A program made the position numbers and the translations under genes. The notes below the pieces were generated by a model that saw only the letters and a list, made by a program, of their open reading frames with translations, did not search any database and was not told where the DNA came from. Below are positions 25,226 through 34,468 of a DNA stretch of 64,000 nt, piece after piece; position 1 is the first letter of the stretch, and every line of letters starts with the position of its first letter. Origin of the DNA: CAWCDJ01 sp963778675 (lineage in GTDB: Bacteria > Acidobacteriota > Terriglobia > Bryobacterales > Bryobacteraceae). The stretch spans positions 806,001-870,000 of the forward strand of contig CAVZVI010000011.1 in the NCBI GenBank assembly GCA_963778675.1, written 5' to 3'.

Positions 25226-26125
25226 TTATCGCTTTTTCAAGGCTTCCAGTTCCTCGAGCGACCGGGGCCAATCCTCGCCCAGGAGCCGCGACAGTGCGCG
25301 GTCGGCCAGGAGTTTCCCCCCGGTCTGGCAGGTCGGGCAATAGTTGGTCTCGTTGGAGGCATAGCGAATGCGCTGCACCTTGTTCCCGCATCGCGGGCAG
25401 GGCAGGCCGTAACGGCCGTGCACGGCCATTCCTTTCCGGAAAGCGGTGACCTTTTCCGGGAAGCCGGCCCCCGCCTCCCGCCGGAGACGCACCAGCCATT
25501 CGAAGAGGATATCCCGTGTCGCCTCGAAAAGGCCCTGAATCTGAGCCGCGGACAGGTTTCGGGTCAGAGCCACCGGGGAAAGCCGGGCACGGTGTAGAAT
25601 CTCGTCGGAGTAGGCGTTTCCGATACCGCTGAAGAGGCGTGGATCGGTCAGAGCGCGCTTCAGCGTGTGGTTTTCCAGCGTCAGCATCTCGCCGAACCGT
25701 TCGAGGGTGGCATCCAGAACCTCGATGCCGCCGGCGTTCAAGGCCCCGAGGTTTTCTTCGCCCGCGATCACGTAGAGACTCGCCCGGTGCTGGGTACCCG
25801 CCTCGGTAAGAACGAGCGAGCCGCCTTCGAACTCGAATACGGCCAGGGGGCCCTTGGCGGCCGGCTTGGGTGGGTCCTTCCGCCAGTGCAGGCGCCCCGC
25901 AATCATGAGGTGAATCACCAGCCACAGATCGCCCTCGAAGCCGATTGCGATGCGCTTGCCGATCCGTCGGACGCCCGCGGCCGCCCGTCCGACCAGTACC
26001 TCGGGAGCCGGGGAGACGGACCGCAGCAGAAACGGGCCCCGGATCGTGAGACGGCGCAGCACCCGGCCCGCCAGGCGCTCGCGAAGCGCTTCGACATAGA
26101 CCTCGACGTCCGGGAGTTCCGGCAT
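25226..26125 (-). CDS. mutM: Formamidopyrimidine-DNA glycosylase family protein
   Basis: A 299-residue base-excision repair enzyme of the Fpg/Nei family. It keeps the catalytic N-terminus MPELPDVE (Pro2 nucleophile, Glu3), the Lys of GKRIAIGF, the helix-two-turn-helix region and a C-terminal zinc finger C-x2-C-x16-C-x2-C (CPRC ... CPTC). The usual DPRRFG void-filling loop is replaced by a segment reading TEAGTQHRASLYV, so Arg and Phe are not at the expected places. Substrate range may therefore differ from classic 8-oxoguanine glycosylase. The C-terminal tail after the zinc finger is longer than usual. Confidence 0.9.
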   Translation of the reverse strand: MPELPDVEVYVEALRERLAGRVLRRLTIRGPFLLRSVSPAPEVLVGRAAAGVRRIGKRIAIGFEGDLWLVIHLMIAGRLHWRKDPPKPAAKGPLAVFEFEGGSLVLTEAGTQHRASLYVIAGEENLGALNAGGIEVLDATLERFGEMLTLENHTLKRALTDPRLFSGIGNAYSDEILHRARLSPVALTRNLSAAQIQGLFEATRDILFEWLVRLRREAGAGFPEKVTAFRKGMAVHGRYGLPCPRCGNKVQRIRYASNETNYCPTCQTGGKLLADRALSRLLGEDWPRSLEELEALKKR

Positions 26126-26182
26126 ATCCTATCTATTATCAGACAGCTAAAGAAACCAGGCGCCCGTGACGATCAATAGGCC

Positions 26183-26545
26183 ATGACTATCCGGGAAGGG
26201 ATCATCAGCGAGGCGCTGCGGCGGGCGTCACCGCAGGATCTGGACGACGTTCTGACCGCCATTGAAGCGTATCGGATGTGTGCCGGGGCCGCCGGCAGAT
26301 TGGCCCGCAAAGACCTGGGTTGCCAGCGAAACCAGGTACGCGAGTGTGCGGAGCGGATCGAGACCGCGCTGGCGGAATTTGCCGTAACCGGAGTACTGGC
26401 CACGGTGCGATACCACGAAGGCGAAGGGCGGCACCTGATCGTGTCCACCCGCTGGCAGGAGCCTCAGACGACCAGCGGAGAGATCACGTCGGAACCCGAT
26501 GCGGCGGCAGACAGCGTTTTGGGCGCCTCTTCTTCAGCGACATAG
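26183..26545 (+). CDS. Hypothetical protein, 120 aa
   Basis: A small mostly helical protein (IREGIISEALRRASPQDLDD, QVRECAERIETALAEF) with a short strand region (TVRYHEGEGRHLIVSTRW) and a polar tail. No family is recognised. The ATG has AGG just upstream. Its last 82 bases overlap the 3' end of a convergent minus-strand gene. Because the tail after about residue 92 is low in complexity, the overlap may be a stop codon lost in one gene. It is divergent from the DNA glycosylase. Confidence 0.5.
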   Translation: MTIREGIISEALRRASPQDLDDVLTAIEAYRMCAGAAGRLARKDLGCQRNQVRECAERIETALAEFAVTGVLATVRYHEGEGRHLIVSTRWQEPQTTSGEITSEPDAAADSVLGASSSAT

Positions 26546-26796
26546 AGAAGGCGAACCAACTGAGCGGCGAGTTCCGACGGGCAGATGCAGTCGGCCTCGG
26601 TCACCTCGGGGGCCGGATCGCGATCCCACGCGTAGGTCACCTGCACCGGTTCGCACTCGTCGGTGATCCAGGTATTGTTCACCAGGCGGAGTTCGGTCAC
26701 ATCGTCGCAGCCTTCAATCGCTACCCGGAGCAAGTCCTTGGTGCGCGAAAGCAGGATGCTATCTTTGGTTAACCCGTTCGTATAGCGGATCGTCAA
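26464..26796 (-). CDS. Hypothetical protein, 110 aa
   Basis: A small protein with a plausible alternating pattern (MTIRYTNGLTKDSILLSRTK, LLRVAIEGCDDVTELRLVNN, EPVQVTYAWDRD) and a helical C-terminal part (CPSELAAQLVRLLYVAEEE). No signal peptide and no recognised family. Composition is normal for a cytoplasmic protein. Its 3' end overlaps the convergent 120-residue gene by 82 bases. Confidence 0.55.
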   Translation of the reverse strand: MTIRYTNGLTKDSILLSRTKDLLRVAIEGCDDVTELRLVNNTWITDECEPVQVTYAWDRDPAPEVTEADCICPSELAAQLVRLLYVAEEEAPKTLSAAASGSDVISPLVV

Positions 26797-26931
26797 CTCA
26801 ATTCCCTTCTCCCGTCCATCATGGCCGATTCATGGTCTCTCGCGCAAGTGATTGCTGTACCAGAACTTAATAGGCGAAAGTACCTCTGCTACCTTAACCA
26901 AAGTTATTAAACCCTGGAATAGTACTAGCCC

Positions 26932-28218
26932 TCATCGGCGGTGGTACAGGGTGCCGCCGAGTTGGCGAATCATCTTGCCCCACAGGGTGTCGGAGAGCTC
27001 ATCGGCGTCGTCGTTATCAACCGGGGCGACCTCGATATGCAGTCCCGCCATCTCATCGGTACTAGAGGGTCCCCAGAGTACCCGCTGCGGCGGCTGGTGG
27101 GGATTGCGGGGGTTCGCGGCGGAATTGTCGTAGATGAATTCCATCCGCAGGTCGGTGCCGGCCGGCAGACGGATCGGACGCGGATAGGTGTAGAGCTGCT
27201 GCCAGTCGAAGTTCCAGTCGGGAATATGAATCAGGGTGCGGCGCTTGCCGTCGGGGAGCACGGCATACCCGTACATCTCTTTGCAGACGTAGTGCGCATG
27301 GGGGTTGATGGCGAAGACATCGACGTCCACCGGAAGCGTGAAGTGGTCGGTGACCCGATAGGCCCGGTCTCCGGCGGGGATGTCGATGTGGTTCGAGCCG
27401 AGCGGAACATCCATCAGGTAACGCCGCGGCCGTTGGGGCGTAAAGTAGAGGGCCAGGCGGGTGCGGTCGGTCTCGGGCTTCCCGGTGGGGTGGTAGTGGA
27501 CCTGTAGGACGAGATCGGCGTTCGCTTCGAGGAGGATGGGAATGCCGTCCGGCATTTGTAAAGGAACCGAGCCGGGGGTCCAGCCGCCCAGGCCTCGCGC
27601 GGGGAGAAACCCGGGGGTGCCGAAGCAGGGGTATCCGGCGCCGGAGTCGCGCTTGCGGGCAGTGCCGGTGATGTCCTGGAAGAGCAGGGCGTGGTGCACG
27701 ACCTTTGAGTTGCCGGGCTGCATATCCAGGGCGTGAACCCAGCGGTTGACGTGGGAAGGCGAGGGGATGACGAAGCACTCGTACAGGTCGGGGCCATCCG
27801 CAGGCACGTGGAAGTCGGTGCGCATTTCAGCTTCGAGATCGGGCTTGCCCAACTGCCATCCGGAAACGAAATGCGGAACCGGCGGAGTTTCCGCTGGATC
27901 GCCCCGCGGAGCGCCGGCGGCCGCCCAACGGGCCAGAATATCGATCTGAGCCACGGTGAGTTTGCGTTCGTGAGCGAAATGCGGGCCGGAGGGTAGCCAG
28001 GGCGGCATGTACCGCTTGCGGGTGACAGTGGCGATGAGTTGGGCGCGCTTCGCGGCGTCCTGGTAGGTCAACAGGCTGAACGGCGCGACCGCGCCGGGGT
28101 GATGGCAGGACGCGCAGTGGTGGTCGAGGATCGTGGCAACGTCGTGCGAATAGGTCGGCGGCGCCATGCTTCCCGCCCAGAAAAAAGCCAGCAACCCGAG
28201 GACAACCACAAACTCCAT
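26932..28218 (-). CDS. Copper type II monooxygenase-like protein with N-terminal haem-c motif
   Basis: A 428-residue exported protein. After a signal peptide (MEFVVVLGLLAFFWAGSM), a cytochrome-c-like domain carries the haem site CASCH at 35-39. The remainder resembles the two-domain core of peptidylglycine alpha-hydroxylating monooxygenase. Matching copper ligands are His175-His176 (VVHHALLF) and His241 (LQVHYH) for the first copper, and His307/His309 (NPHAHY) with Met390 (TDEMAGLH) for the second. A haem fused to the copper module suggests that electrons reach the copper through haem rather than from ascorbate; this is inference. It starts 8 bases after the permease stop, so the two are co-transcribed. 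Confidence 0.85.
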   Translation of the reverse strand: MEFVVVLGLLAFFWAGSMAPPTYSHDVATILDHHCASCHHPGAVAPFSLLTYQDAAKRAQLIATVTRKRYMPPWLPSGPHFAHERKLTVAQIDILARWAAAGAPRGDPAETPPVPHFVSGWQLGKPDLEAEMRTDFHVPADGPDLYECFVIPSPSHVNRWVHALDMQPGNSKVVHHALLFQDITGTARKRDSGAGYPCFGTPGFLPARGLGGWTPGSVPLQMPDGIPILLEANADLVLQVHYHPTGKPETDRTRLALYFTPQRPRRYLMDVPLGSNHIDIPAGDRAYRVTDHFTLPVDVDVFAINPHAHYVCKEMYGYAVLPDGKRRTLIHIPDWNFDWQQLYTYPRPIRLPAGTDLRMEFIYDNSAANPRNPHQPPQRVLWGPSSTDEMAGLHIEVAPVDNDDADELSDTLWGKMIRQLGGTLYHRR

Positions 28219-28225
28219 TATGCGG

Positions 28226-30754
28226 TCATTCGTGGCGAAGGGCGGTCATGGGCTCGACGCGGCTGGCGCGGCGGGCCGGCAAAGCGGCCGCCAGCAGGGC
28301 GACGATCAGCATGGCCGCAGCCGCCAGAATGATGGAGAACGGATCGCGCGGGGCCACTCCGTACAGCAGACCGGCTACCAGGCGCGTGACGGCCAGGGCG
28401 CCGGCGAGACCGACCGCCATGCCCAGCAGAACGGGCTTCAGGCTCTCGCGCACGATCATGCCGACGACCTCGCCGCGCCGTGCGCCGAGCGCCAGGCGGA
28501 TTCCGACCTCCCGGGTGCGCTGCGTAACGGCGTATGCCATGACCCCGTAAAGCCCGACCGCGGCCAGGCCAAGCGCCAAAATTCCGAAGAAGCCGGAGAG
28601 GAAGGCGATCATCCGTTCGCGGGAGAGCGAGCGATTGAAATCGTCCTCGATGGTGCTGGTGCGCAGCACGGGAACATTCGGGTCGATCGCCCGGACCTCG
28701 CGTCGCAGCGCGGCTGCGGCGGCGCCGGTGTCGCCGGCCGTGCGAAGCTCCAGAAAACGCGCTTCGGCGCCATTGCTCCAGCTCGGGATATAGAACGTGC
28801 CCTCCCGGTCCGTGGTTCTGATGTGCATATAGTGGGCGTCTTTCACCACGCCGACGATCTCGAGTGCTCCTTCCGCGGAGTAGCGGTCGTGGTAGCTCAG
28901 GTGGCGGCCCACGGGATTGACGCCGCCGAAAAATCGCCGCGCCATCTGCTCATCGATGATGCATACGTGCGACGCATTGGCGGGACCTTCGTTGGTGCTT
29001 CCGCTGGCGCGGCCGATGGCCGCCATCATACTTTCGCCGGGGGTCACAGCGGGCTCGTCCTCGGGACGGAAGTCGCGGCCGAGCAGCATAGGAATTCCGA
29101 GCGTGGTGAAGTAGCCGTGAGTCACGGGGTTTACCAGCGCGATCATGTGCTCGCCCGGTTTGGGCTGGTAGCCTTCGGCCGAAAAGCTATACGCAATCGA
29201 GTACATGCCCATGGGGGTCATTGCCGACAAGCCGGCAGAACGCACGCCGGGCAGGCGGCCGGCGCGTTCGAGCAGGTCGTCATAGAAGGTACGCAGGCGC
29301 TGGCCGCGGTAGCCGAGGTTGGTGGGGTCAATATCGGCCACCAGGATGTTCTCGCGCTGGAAGCCGACGTCCACGTTCTGCAGGTTGCGCAAAGTGCGGA
29401 TGAAGAGGCTCGCGCCCACCAGCAGCGCCAGAGAAAGCGCGACCTGTCCGGCGACCAGCCCCTTGGCAAGCATCATCCGTGATGTGCCCTGGCCGGCCGC
29501 GCCGCCATCCTTAATGCTTTCAGCCAGGCTCAGGCGGGTGGTGCGAAAAGCGGGTGCGAGCCCGAACAGGATACCCGTCAGCAGGGTGACTCCGGCGGAA
29601 AACGCCAGCACCTTCCAACTCGGTGAGAAGCGCAGGCCGGAGCTGAGGATGCTGGCTTTGGCCATTGCCGAAACGCCCCACCAGGCGCAGAGGATCCCGG
29701 CCGCCCCGCCGGCAATCGCCAGCGCGAGGCTTTCGACCAGAAACTGGCGCACCAGGCGGCCGCGCGTCGCACCGATGGCCAGGCGCACGGCGATCTCCCG
29801 GCGGCGTGCGGTGGCGCGCGAGAGTAGAAGATTGGCGACGTTGGCGCAGGCGATCAGCAGCACCAGGCTGGTAGCAATGGCCAGGATGCGCAGCGGATCG
29901 GTCATCTCCTTGCGGCCGCTGGCCGGGTCGGCGGCCCCGGGCGCCAGGGTGATCTGCTGCTCGCGGAACTTGCGGCGACGGCCTCCGGCTTTCACGGCGG
30001 CGTCGTTGACGGCCTCGGCCGCTTGCGGCCATAGCACCTGCATGGCGGCCTGTGCCTGCCGCACCGAAACGCCGGGTTTGAGCCTCGCCATGGTGGTGAG
30101 CCAGAACATGCTTGGAGTATTCCAGGCGCGCGTGGCCGCGGGGTTGGTGACGGGGAACATCGTCAGGGGAATGAACGCGTCCGCCTCCTGGCCGTTGTAG
30201 ATGCCGCCGAAGCCCTTCTCCGCAATGCCCGCGATCTGCAGCGGAAAACCATTTACCGCGAGATTGCGGCCGATCACTTTGAGATCTCCGGCGAAGCGGC
30301 GCTGCCAGTAGGAGTAAGAGAGCACCGCAATCGGCGAGGCTCCGGGGCCGGTATCGTCTGAGGGCGCAATCACCCGGCCGGCGGCCGCACCAATCCCCAG
30401 CGTGGCGAAATAGCTGCCGCTGACATAGTGCACGTGGCCGACCTCGACCGCCGGAGCGCCCTCCGGCCGGATCCCCACCGTCAGATGGCGGCTGCTTGCG
30501 AAAACCGCGGAGAAGACCTGGTTGCGGTCGCGATACTCGCGGTAGAACGGGTACGCATCGCTATATCCGCCTTCGATCCGGACCAGTTGGTCAGGTTCCC
30601 GTGCCGGAACCGACCAGAGCAGTAGCTGATCCACCAGGCTGAAGATGGCGGTATTGGCTCCGATGCCAAGCGCCAGGGAGGCCACCGCGATTGCAGTGAA
30701 CCCGGGTTTGAGGCGCATCGAGCGAAGCGCGTAGCGCAGATCGCCGCCGATCAT
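28226..30754 (-). CDS. ABC transporter permease, MacB/FtsX type (ADOP-like)
   Basis: An 842-residue membrane protein from the ATG at 30752-30754. The frame is open further upstream to 31834, but that part is antisense to the tannase-family gene. It starts with the characteristic GGDLRYALRSMRLKPGFTA. Then come a first membrane helix, a MacB-like periplasmic domain (about 50-270), three helices (ILAIATSLVLLIACANVANL), a second periplasmic domain (about 470-680) and three final helices (GILALGLAAVGLYGVMAYAV) with FtsX repeats. No ATPase gene is adjacent, as is usual for acidobacterial orphan permeases. It is the first gene of the pair with the copper monooxygenase. Confidence 0.9.
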   Translation of the reverse strand: MIGGDLRYALRSMRLKPGFTAIAVASLALGIGANTAIFSLVDQLLLWSVPAREPDQLVRIEGGYSDAYPFYREYRDRNQVFSAVFASSRHLTVGIRPEGAPAVEVGHVHYVSGSYFATLGIGAAAGRVIAPSDDTGPGASPIAVLSYSYWQRRFAGDLKVIGRNLAVNGFPLQIAGIAEKGFGGIYNGQEADAFIPLTMFPVTNPAATRAWNTPSMFWLTTMARLKPGVSVRQAQAAMQVLWPQAAEAVNDAAVKAGGRRRKFREQQITLAPGAADPASGRKEMTDPLRILAIATSLVLLIACANVANLLLSRATARRREIAVRLAIGATRGRLVRQFLVESLALAIAGGAAGILCAWWGVSAMAKASILSSGLRFSPSWKVLAFSAGVTLLTGILFGLAPAFRTTRLSLAESIKDGGAAGQGTSRMMLAKGLVAGQVALSLALLVGASLFIRTLRNLQNVDVGFQRENILVADIDPTNLGYRGQRLRTFYDDLLERAGRLPGVRSAGLSAMTPMGMYSIAYSFSAEGYQPKPGEHMIALVNPVTHGYFTTLGIPMLLGRDFRPEDEPAVTPGESMMAAIGRASGSTNEGPANASHVCIIDEQMARRFFGGVNPVGRHLSYHDRYSAEGALEIVGVVKDAHYMHIRTTDREGTFYIPSWSNGAEARFLELRTAGDTGAAAAALRREVRAIDPNVPVLRTSTIEDDFNRSLSRERMIAFLSGFFGILALGLAAVGLYGVMAYAVTQRTREVGIRLALGARRGEVVGMIVRESLKPVLLGMAVGLAGALAVTRLVAGLLYGVAPRDPFSIILAAAAMLIVALLAAALPARRASRVEPMTALRHE

Positions 30755-30817
30755 ATTCCTTATGGGTAGCGCAAAGGCGTGCGCCGGGCAAGTCCGGAAG
30801 GCGCGATAATCGAAGCC

Positions 30818-32401
30818 ATGCTGAAACGCCTGCTGCCGATTGCAGTTCTTACCGCCGGAGCCGCGTGGTCCGCGACGTGCTCCTTGGAAGCGCTCGCCGC
30901 CTTCAAGGTTCCTCACATGAAAATTGAATCCGCCGCGACGGCGGCCGGGTCCTGCCAGGTGCGCGGCACAGTGACCACGGCCGGGGAGGGTGCGCCCGAT
31001 GGATCGGCGGAGTTCGAGGTCCGCATGCCCGAGAACTGGAATGGCAAGTTCCTGTTCTACGGCGTAGGCGGTCTCGCGGGATCGGTTCCGTCGAACCCGG
31101 ATGGCCTGAACGCGGTGAACCGCGGTTACGCCATCGCGATCACCGACGCCGGCCACGAGGCGGCGGGAACCGATGCGCGGTGGTCGCTCACAGCGGATGG
31201 CAAGCCGGACGAAGCGAAGATCGCGGACTACTATTTCCGCGCTGCGCACGATGTGGCGGTGGCGGCAAAGGAGCTGGTTCGCAAGCACTACGCCGGTGAC
31301 ATCCGCCAGGCATACTTTGCGGGGTGTTCGAACGGCGGACGCATGGCGCTGATGGAAGCGCAGCGCTACCCGGATGATTACGACGGCATCATCGCGGGCG
31401 CTCCGTTCATGAGCGTCCACGCCATCATGGCGCCGCTCCGGGTCATGAAAGGACTCACCGAAGCGGGGTATATTCCGCCGAAGCTGTGGCCGGCGATCGA
31501 CGCCGCCATGTACGCCAGTTGCGATGCTTCCGACGGTGTGAAGGACGGGCTGATCCAGAATCCGGGCAAGTGCTCGTTCGATCCGTCCTCCATGGTCTGC
31601 AAGGCCGGCACGCCGGACCAGTGCCTGACACCCGAGCAGGCCGTCACGCTGAAACGGTACATGGAGGCGGTCCGGGACCGGCGCGGCCGAGTGGTGCAGC
31701 CGGGCTTTTCGATCACCGATGGCGACGGGCGCGGCGGGATGATCGCGTGGAACACCGGCGCCGTTCCGCCAGACTTCCGGGATCCTGAGCGCTGGACCGC
31801 CAATGCGCCCGCCGGATGGCTGTTCGCGGACCACATCACGCAGTACCTGGTGGAACGCGATCCGAAGTATGAGGCACTACACTTCGACATCAGCGCGGAT
31901 GGTGTGATCGGCGATGCGGCGCTGAAATTGTTCGACGAACGCACCGGCGCGGCCGACGCGGACGACCCTTCACACATCCTGCCGTTTATCCGTAAAGGCA
32001 AGAAGCTGCTGATGTACCACGGCTTCAGCGACCCGGCGCTGACGCCGTACCGCAGCATTCTTTACTACGAAAAGCTGGCCGACCTGACCAAGGGGTACGA
32101 GGCGCTGCAAAAGAACGTGAGGCTGTTCATGGTGCCGGGCATGCAGCATTGCGGCGGCGGCCCGGGGCCGAACGTGTTCGATACGCTCACGCCGCTCGAC
32201 GAGTGGGTGACCAGGGGCGTCGCTCCGGAACAGATCGAGGCCAGGAATGCGGAGCGCCGGATGCCGCTGTGCAAGTTCCCCGAGATGGCCCGGTACAAAG
32301 GGACCGGCGATGTGAAGGACGCCGCTAACTGGAGCTGCGCCTCGACGCCATCGTTGACCGAGGTCGGTCCGAACGGAATTACCGCGGGCCTGCACAAGTA
32401 G
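30818..32401 (+). CDS. Tannase/feruloyl esterase family protein
   Basis: A 527-residue secreted alpha/beta hydrolase from the ATG at 30818, which begins a signal peptide (MLKRLLPIAVLTAGAAWSA). Catalytic residues: Ser171 in the nucleophile elbow GCSNGGR, the Asp of HGFSDPALTP near residue 405, and His444 in MQHCGGG. The cysteines beside Ser and His (C170, C445) match the disulfide that links the triad in this family. Substrates are ester bonds of plant phenolics such as tannins or ferulates. It is divergent from the ADOP permease gene with a 63-base gap, and convergent with a VWFA gene. Confidence 0.92.
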   Translation: MLKRLLPIAVLTAGAAWSATCSLEALAAFKVPHMKIESAATAAGSCQVRGTVTTAGEGAPDGSAEFEVRMPENWNGKFLFYGVGGLAGSVPSNPDGLNAVNRGYAIAITDAGHEAAGTDARWSLTADGKPDEAKIADYYFRAAHDVAVAAKELVRKHYAGDIRQAYFAGCSNGGRMALMEAQRYPDDYDGIIAGAPFMSVHAIMAPLRVMKGLTEAGYIPPKLWPAIDAAMYASCDASDGVKDGLIQNPGKCSFDPSSMVCKAGTPDQCLTPEQAVTLKRYMEAVRDRRGRVVQPGFSITDGDGRGGMIAWNTGAVPPDFRDPERWTANAPAGWLFADHITQYLVERDPKYEALHFDISADGVIGDAALKLFDERTGAADADDPSHILPFIRKGKKLLMYHGFSDPALTPYRSILYYEKLADLTKGYEALQKNVRLFMVPGMQHCGGGPGPNVFDTLTPLDEWVTRGVAPEQIEARNAERRMPLCKFPEMARYKGTGDVKDAANWSCASTPSLTEVGPNGITAGLHK

Positions 32402-32415
32402 GGTTCGCGCGGGAT

Positions 32416-34467
32416 TTATGGCAGCACGGCGACGGGCGAGCGCCAGACGGCGAACTTCTGGATGCTGGGGTCTACCACGCTCACCTGGCAGGTGTAGCGG
32501 CCGGGTTCCAGCTTGTCCAGCGGAAAGCTGAAACTCACGGGAACCGCTTTCGACTTGGCGTTCAAACCTTGGGCGATTTTGAGCGGCACTGTCTCGAACG
32601 CCTTCACCTTGCCGCGATAGAACGCAACCGTCGCCACCATGAACTGCGTCTGCTGCGCCGAGGGCTGGTACGCCTCCAGGTAAACGTACATCTCCTGGTC
32701 TTTGCGGAAAACGCGGGTTACGCTGGGGACCAGCTTCTGGTTGTTGCGGATCAGGGGATTTTCGGCGAGCACCTTCTTATCCTTCTCCACCGTGGCCACG
32801 GCGGAATCGAGCGTTTCGCGCTGGTACCCGAGAACCACCGAGCTGATGGGCAGATGGTTCTGATCGGTCGTGAGGTCGGGAACCGTGAATTTCGTCTCGA
32901 AGGTTCCCATCTTGCCGGTCTCGTTTTCGCGCGCCAGGAATTTCACCGTATAGACGCCGGGCTGCAAGGTGAAGCCGGTATCGTATTCCAGGTTGTGCCT
33001 GGCGAGTTGCCCTGCGTTTTCGCCTTTCAGCTTGACCGTGATCTCATCGCGGACGGTGCCTTGCAACATGTTCTTGGAGTCCCGGACTTCGCCGATAAAG
33101 TCGAGGCGTGTGCTTTCGGCGCCGCCCTTGCGGGCCAATTCGATGTCGCTGCCGGGAATCTTCACGGAGACCGGTACGAAGTAGCGGTCACGCGCCTGGC
33201 GGAAGTAGTTCACCTCGAGAGCCAGGGTAAGGTCGGTCACCGGGTCGCCCAGCATGAGAGCTTCCTGTAACTGGCGCTCCCGGTCGGTGGAATTGAACTG
33301 CCGGAACTCCTTGGAGGCGAAGTAACCGCTGCGATAGTCGAGCTTCGCCGAGAGGTTCTTGTTGATTTGTACCTTGATGCGGCGGTAGCGCCCGTCGAGC
33401 GCGGTATTGGTGCTGTAGTAGCCGAGGATGTAGTAGCTGGAAATGTCTTTCTGGGCCTGGGCAATGCCGAGCGCCAGATCGTTCTGATCAAGCAGCGCCT
33501 TGCCCCCCGTATCGGAAGCAAGGGTATAGAGCGTCTCCTGCTGACCCTGGAAGTTCGACTGCATCGTGCGCTGCGAGCTGCCGGAATACATTCCCTGGCC
33601 GCCCTGCGAACCCTGCGTAGCGTCGCCGAGCGGCGCCGTGGCCACCAGGCCGCGCGCGTCCACCGGGTAGAATGCGACGTTGCCGCGGATGGCGGCGTTG
33701 ACCGTGGCGCGAAGCTGCGCCTGGTTATCGATGCCGTTGAGGGTCATCCCGCTGGCGAAATAGACGAGGGCTTTCTTTTCGGCGAGGCTGCCGAGCATTT
33801 TGACCGCGGATTCGAGCGCGGCCAGCTTGCGATCCGTATTGAAGATGTTGAATTCGGAATCGTCCTGGGCGTAAGCGGCGCCGGTGTCCATTTCGCTGTC
33901 ATCGCCGGTCGAGCCATTCGCGGTGCCCGTGTCGCCAATCACCAGGCCCTTGATGACTTTGTCGAGTGCGTCGCGGTCGTCGGTGAAGTCCTGCAGCACC
34001 TGCAGATCGGTGGCATAGCTCATGATGGCGACCATATCGGCCGGTGTCATGCCGGACGCCAGGAATTTCTGCGCCGATTTCTGGGCACGAATCTGCTCGC
34101 TGACGCTCATGCCGGAGAGATCGAAAAACAGGACCAGCAGGCGGCGGTCTTTGTACTTGATTTCGCCGGGCCGGGCTGGCGCGATGGCCGCTGCCTGTTT
34201 TACGGGGGCGGCGGCGCGCTGCGGCTCGTGGGCCACTTCCGGGGTCACGGCGTCTTCCAGACGCTGGAATTCGAACACCTTGATCTGCTGCGGCTTGCCG
34301 TCTTCGGTGACCGCGAAGTCCGACGCCTTGAGGTTCTCCAAAGGTTCGCCGGATTTCGTTTTGGCCGAGACGTTCACGACCACGAGCTGCGTCGTGGACT
34401 GGAATTTGACCGGCGTCTGCGCCGCCGCGATTCCAGCAATCAGGAAAGCAATCAGCAGTGGTCTCAT
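32416..34467 (-). CDS. VWFA-related domain protein beside TonB receptor
   Basis: A 683-residue exported protein (signal peptide MRPLLIAFLIAGIAAAQ). An N-terminal beta segment (STTQLVVVNVSAKTKSGEPL, ASDFAVTEDGKPQQIKVFEF) precedes a von Willebrand A domain with MIDAS residues in LLVLFFDLSGMS, ending with the family tail YYILGYYSTNTALDGRYRRI. Further beta domains follow to the C-terminus (LEPGRYTCQVSVVDPSIQKF). The ATG starts 1 base after the stop of the upstream TonB-dependent receptor, so the two are translated together. It may be a surface partner of the receptor. Confidence 0.88.
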   Translation of the reverse strand: MRPLLIAFLIAGIAAAQTPVKFQSTTQLVVVNVSAKTKSGEPLENLKASDFAVTEDGKPQQIKVFEFQRLEDAVTPEVAHEPQRAAAPVKQAAAIAPARPGEIKYKDRRLLVLFFDLSGMSVSEQIRAQKSAQKFLASGMTPADMVAIMSYATDLQVLQDFTDDRDALDKVIKGLVIGDTGTANGSTGDDSEMDTGAAYAQDDSEFNIFNTDRKLAALESAVKMLGSLAEKKALVYFASGMTLNGIDNQAQLRATVNAAIRGNVAFYPVDARGLVATAPLGDATQGSQGGQGMYSGSSQRTMQSNFQGQQETLYTLASDTGGKALLDQNDLALGIAQAQKDISSYYILGYYSTNTALDGRYRRIKVQINKNLSAKLDYRSGYFASKEFRQFNSTDRERQLQEALMLGDPVTDLTLALEVNYFRQARDRYFVPVSVKIPGSDIELARKGGAESTRLDFIGEVRDSKNMLQGTVRDEITVKLKGENAGQLARHNLEYDTGFTLQPGVYTVKFLARENETGKMGTFETKFTVPDLTTDQNHLPISSVVLGYQRETLDSAVATVEKDKKVLAENPLIRNNQKLVPSVTRVFRKDQEMYVYLEAYQPSAQQTQFMVATVAFYRGKVKAFETVPLKIAQGLNAKSKAVPVSFSFPLDKLEPGRYTCQVSVVDPSIQKFAVWRSPVAVLP

Positions 34468-34468
34468 A

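Noticed and set aside
30755..31834. N-terminal extension of the ADOP permease frame
   Set aside because: It overlaps the tannase-family gene antisense and lacks membrane or domain character; the family start GGDLRYALR begins at 30754.
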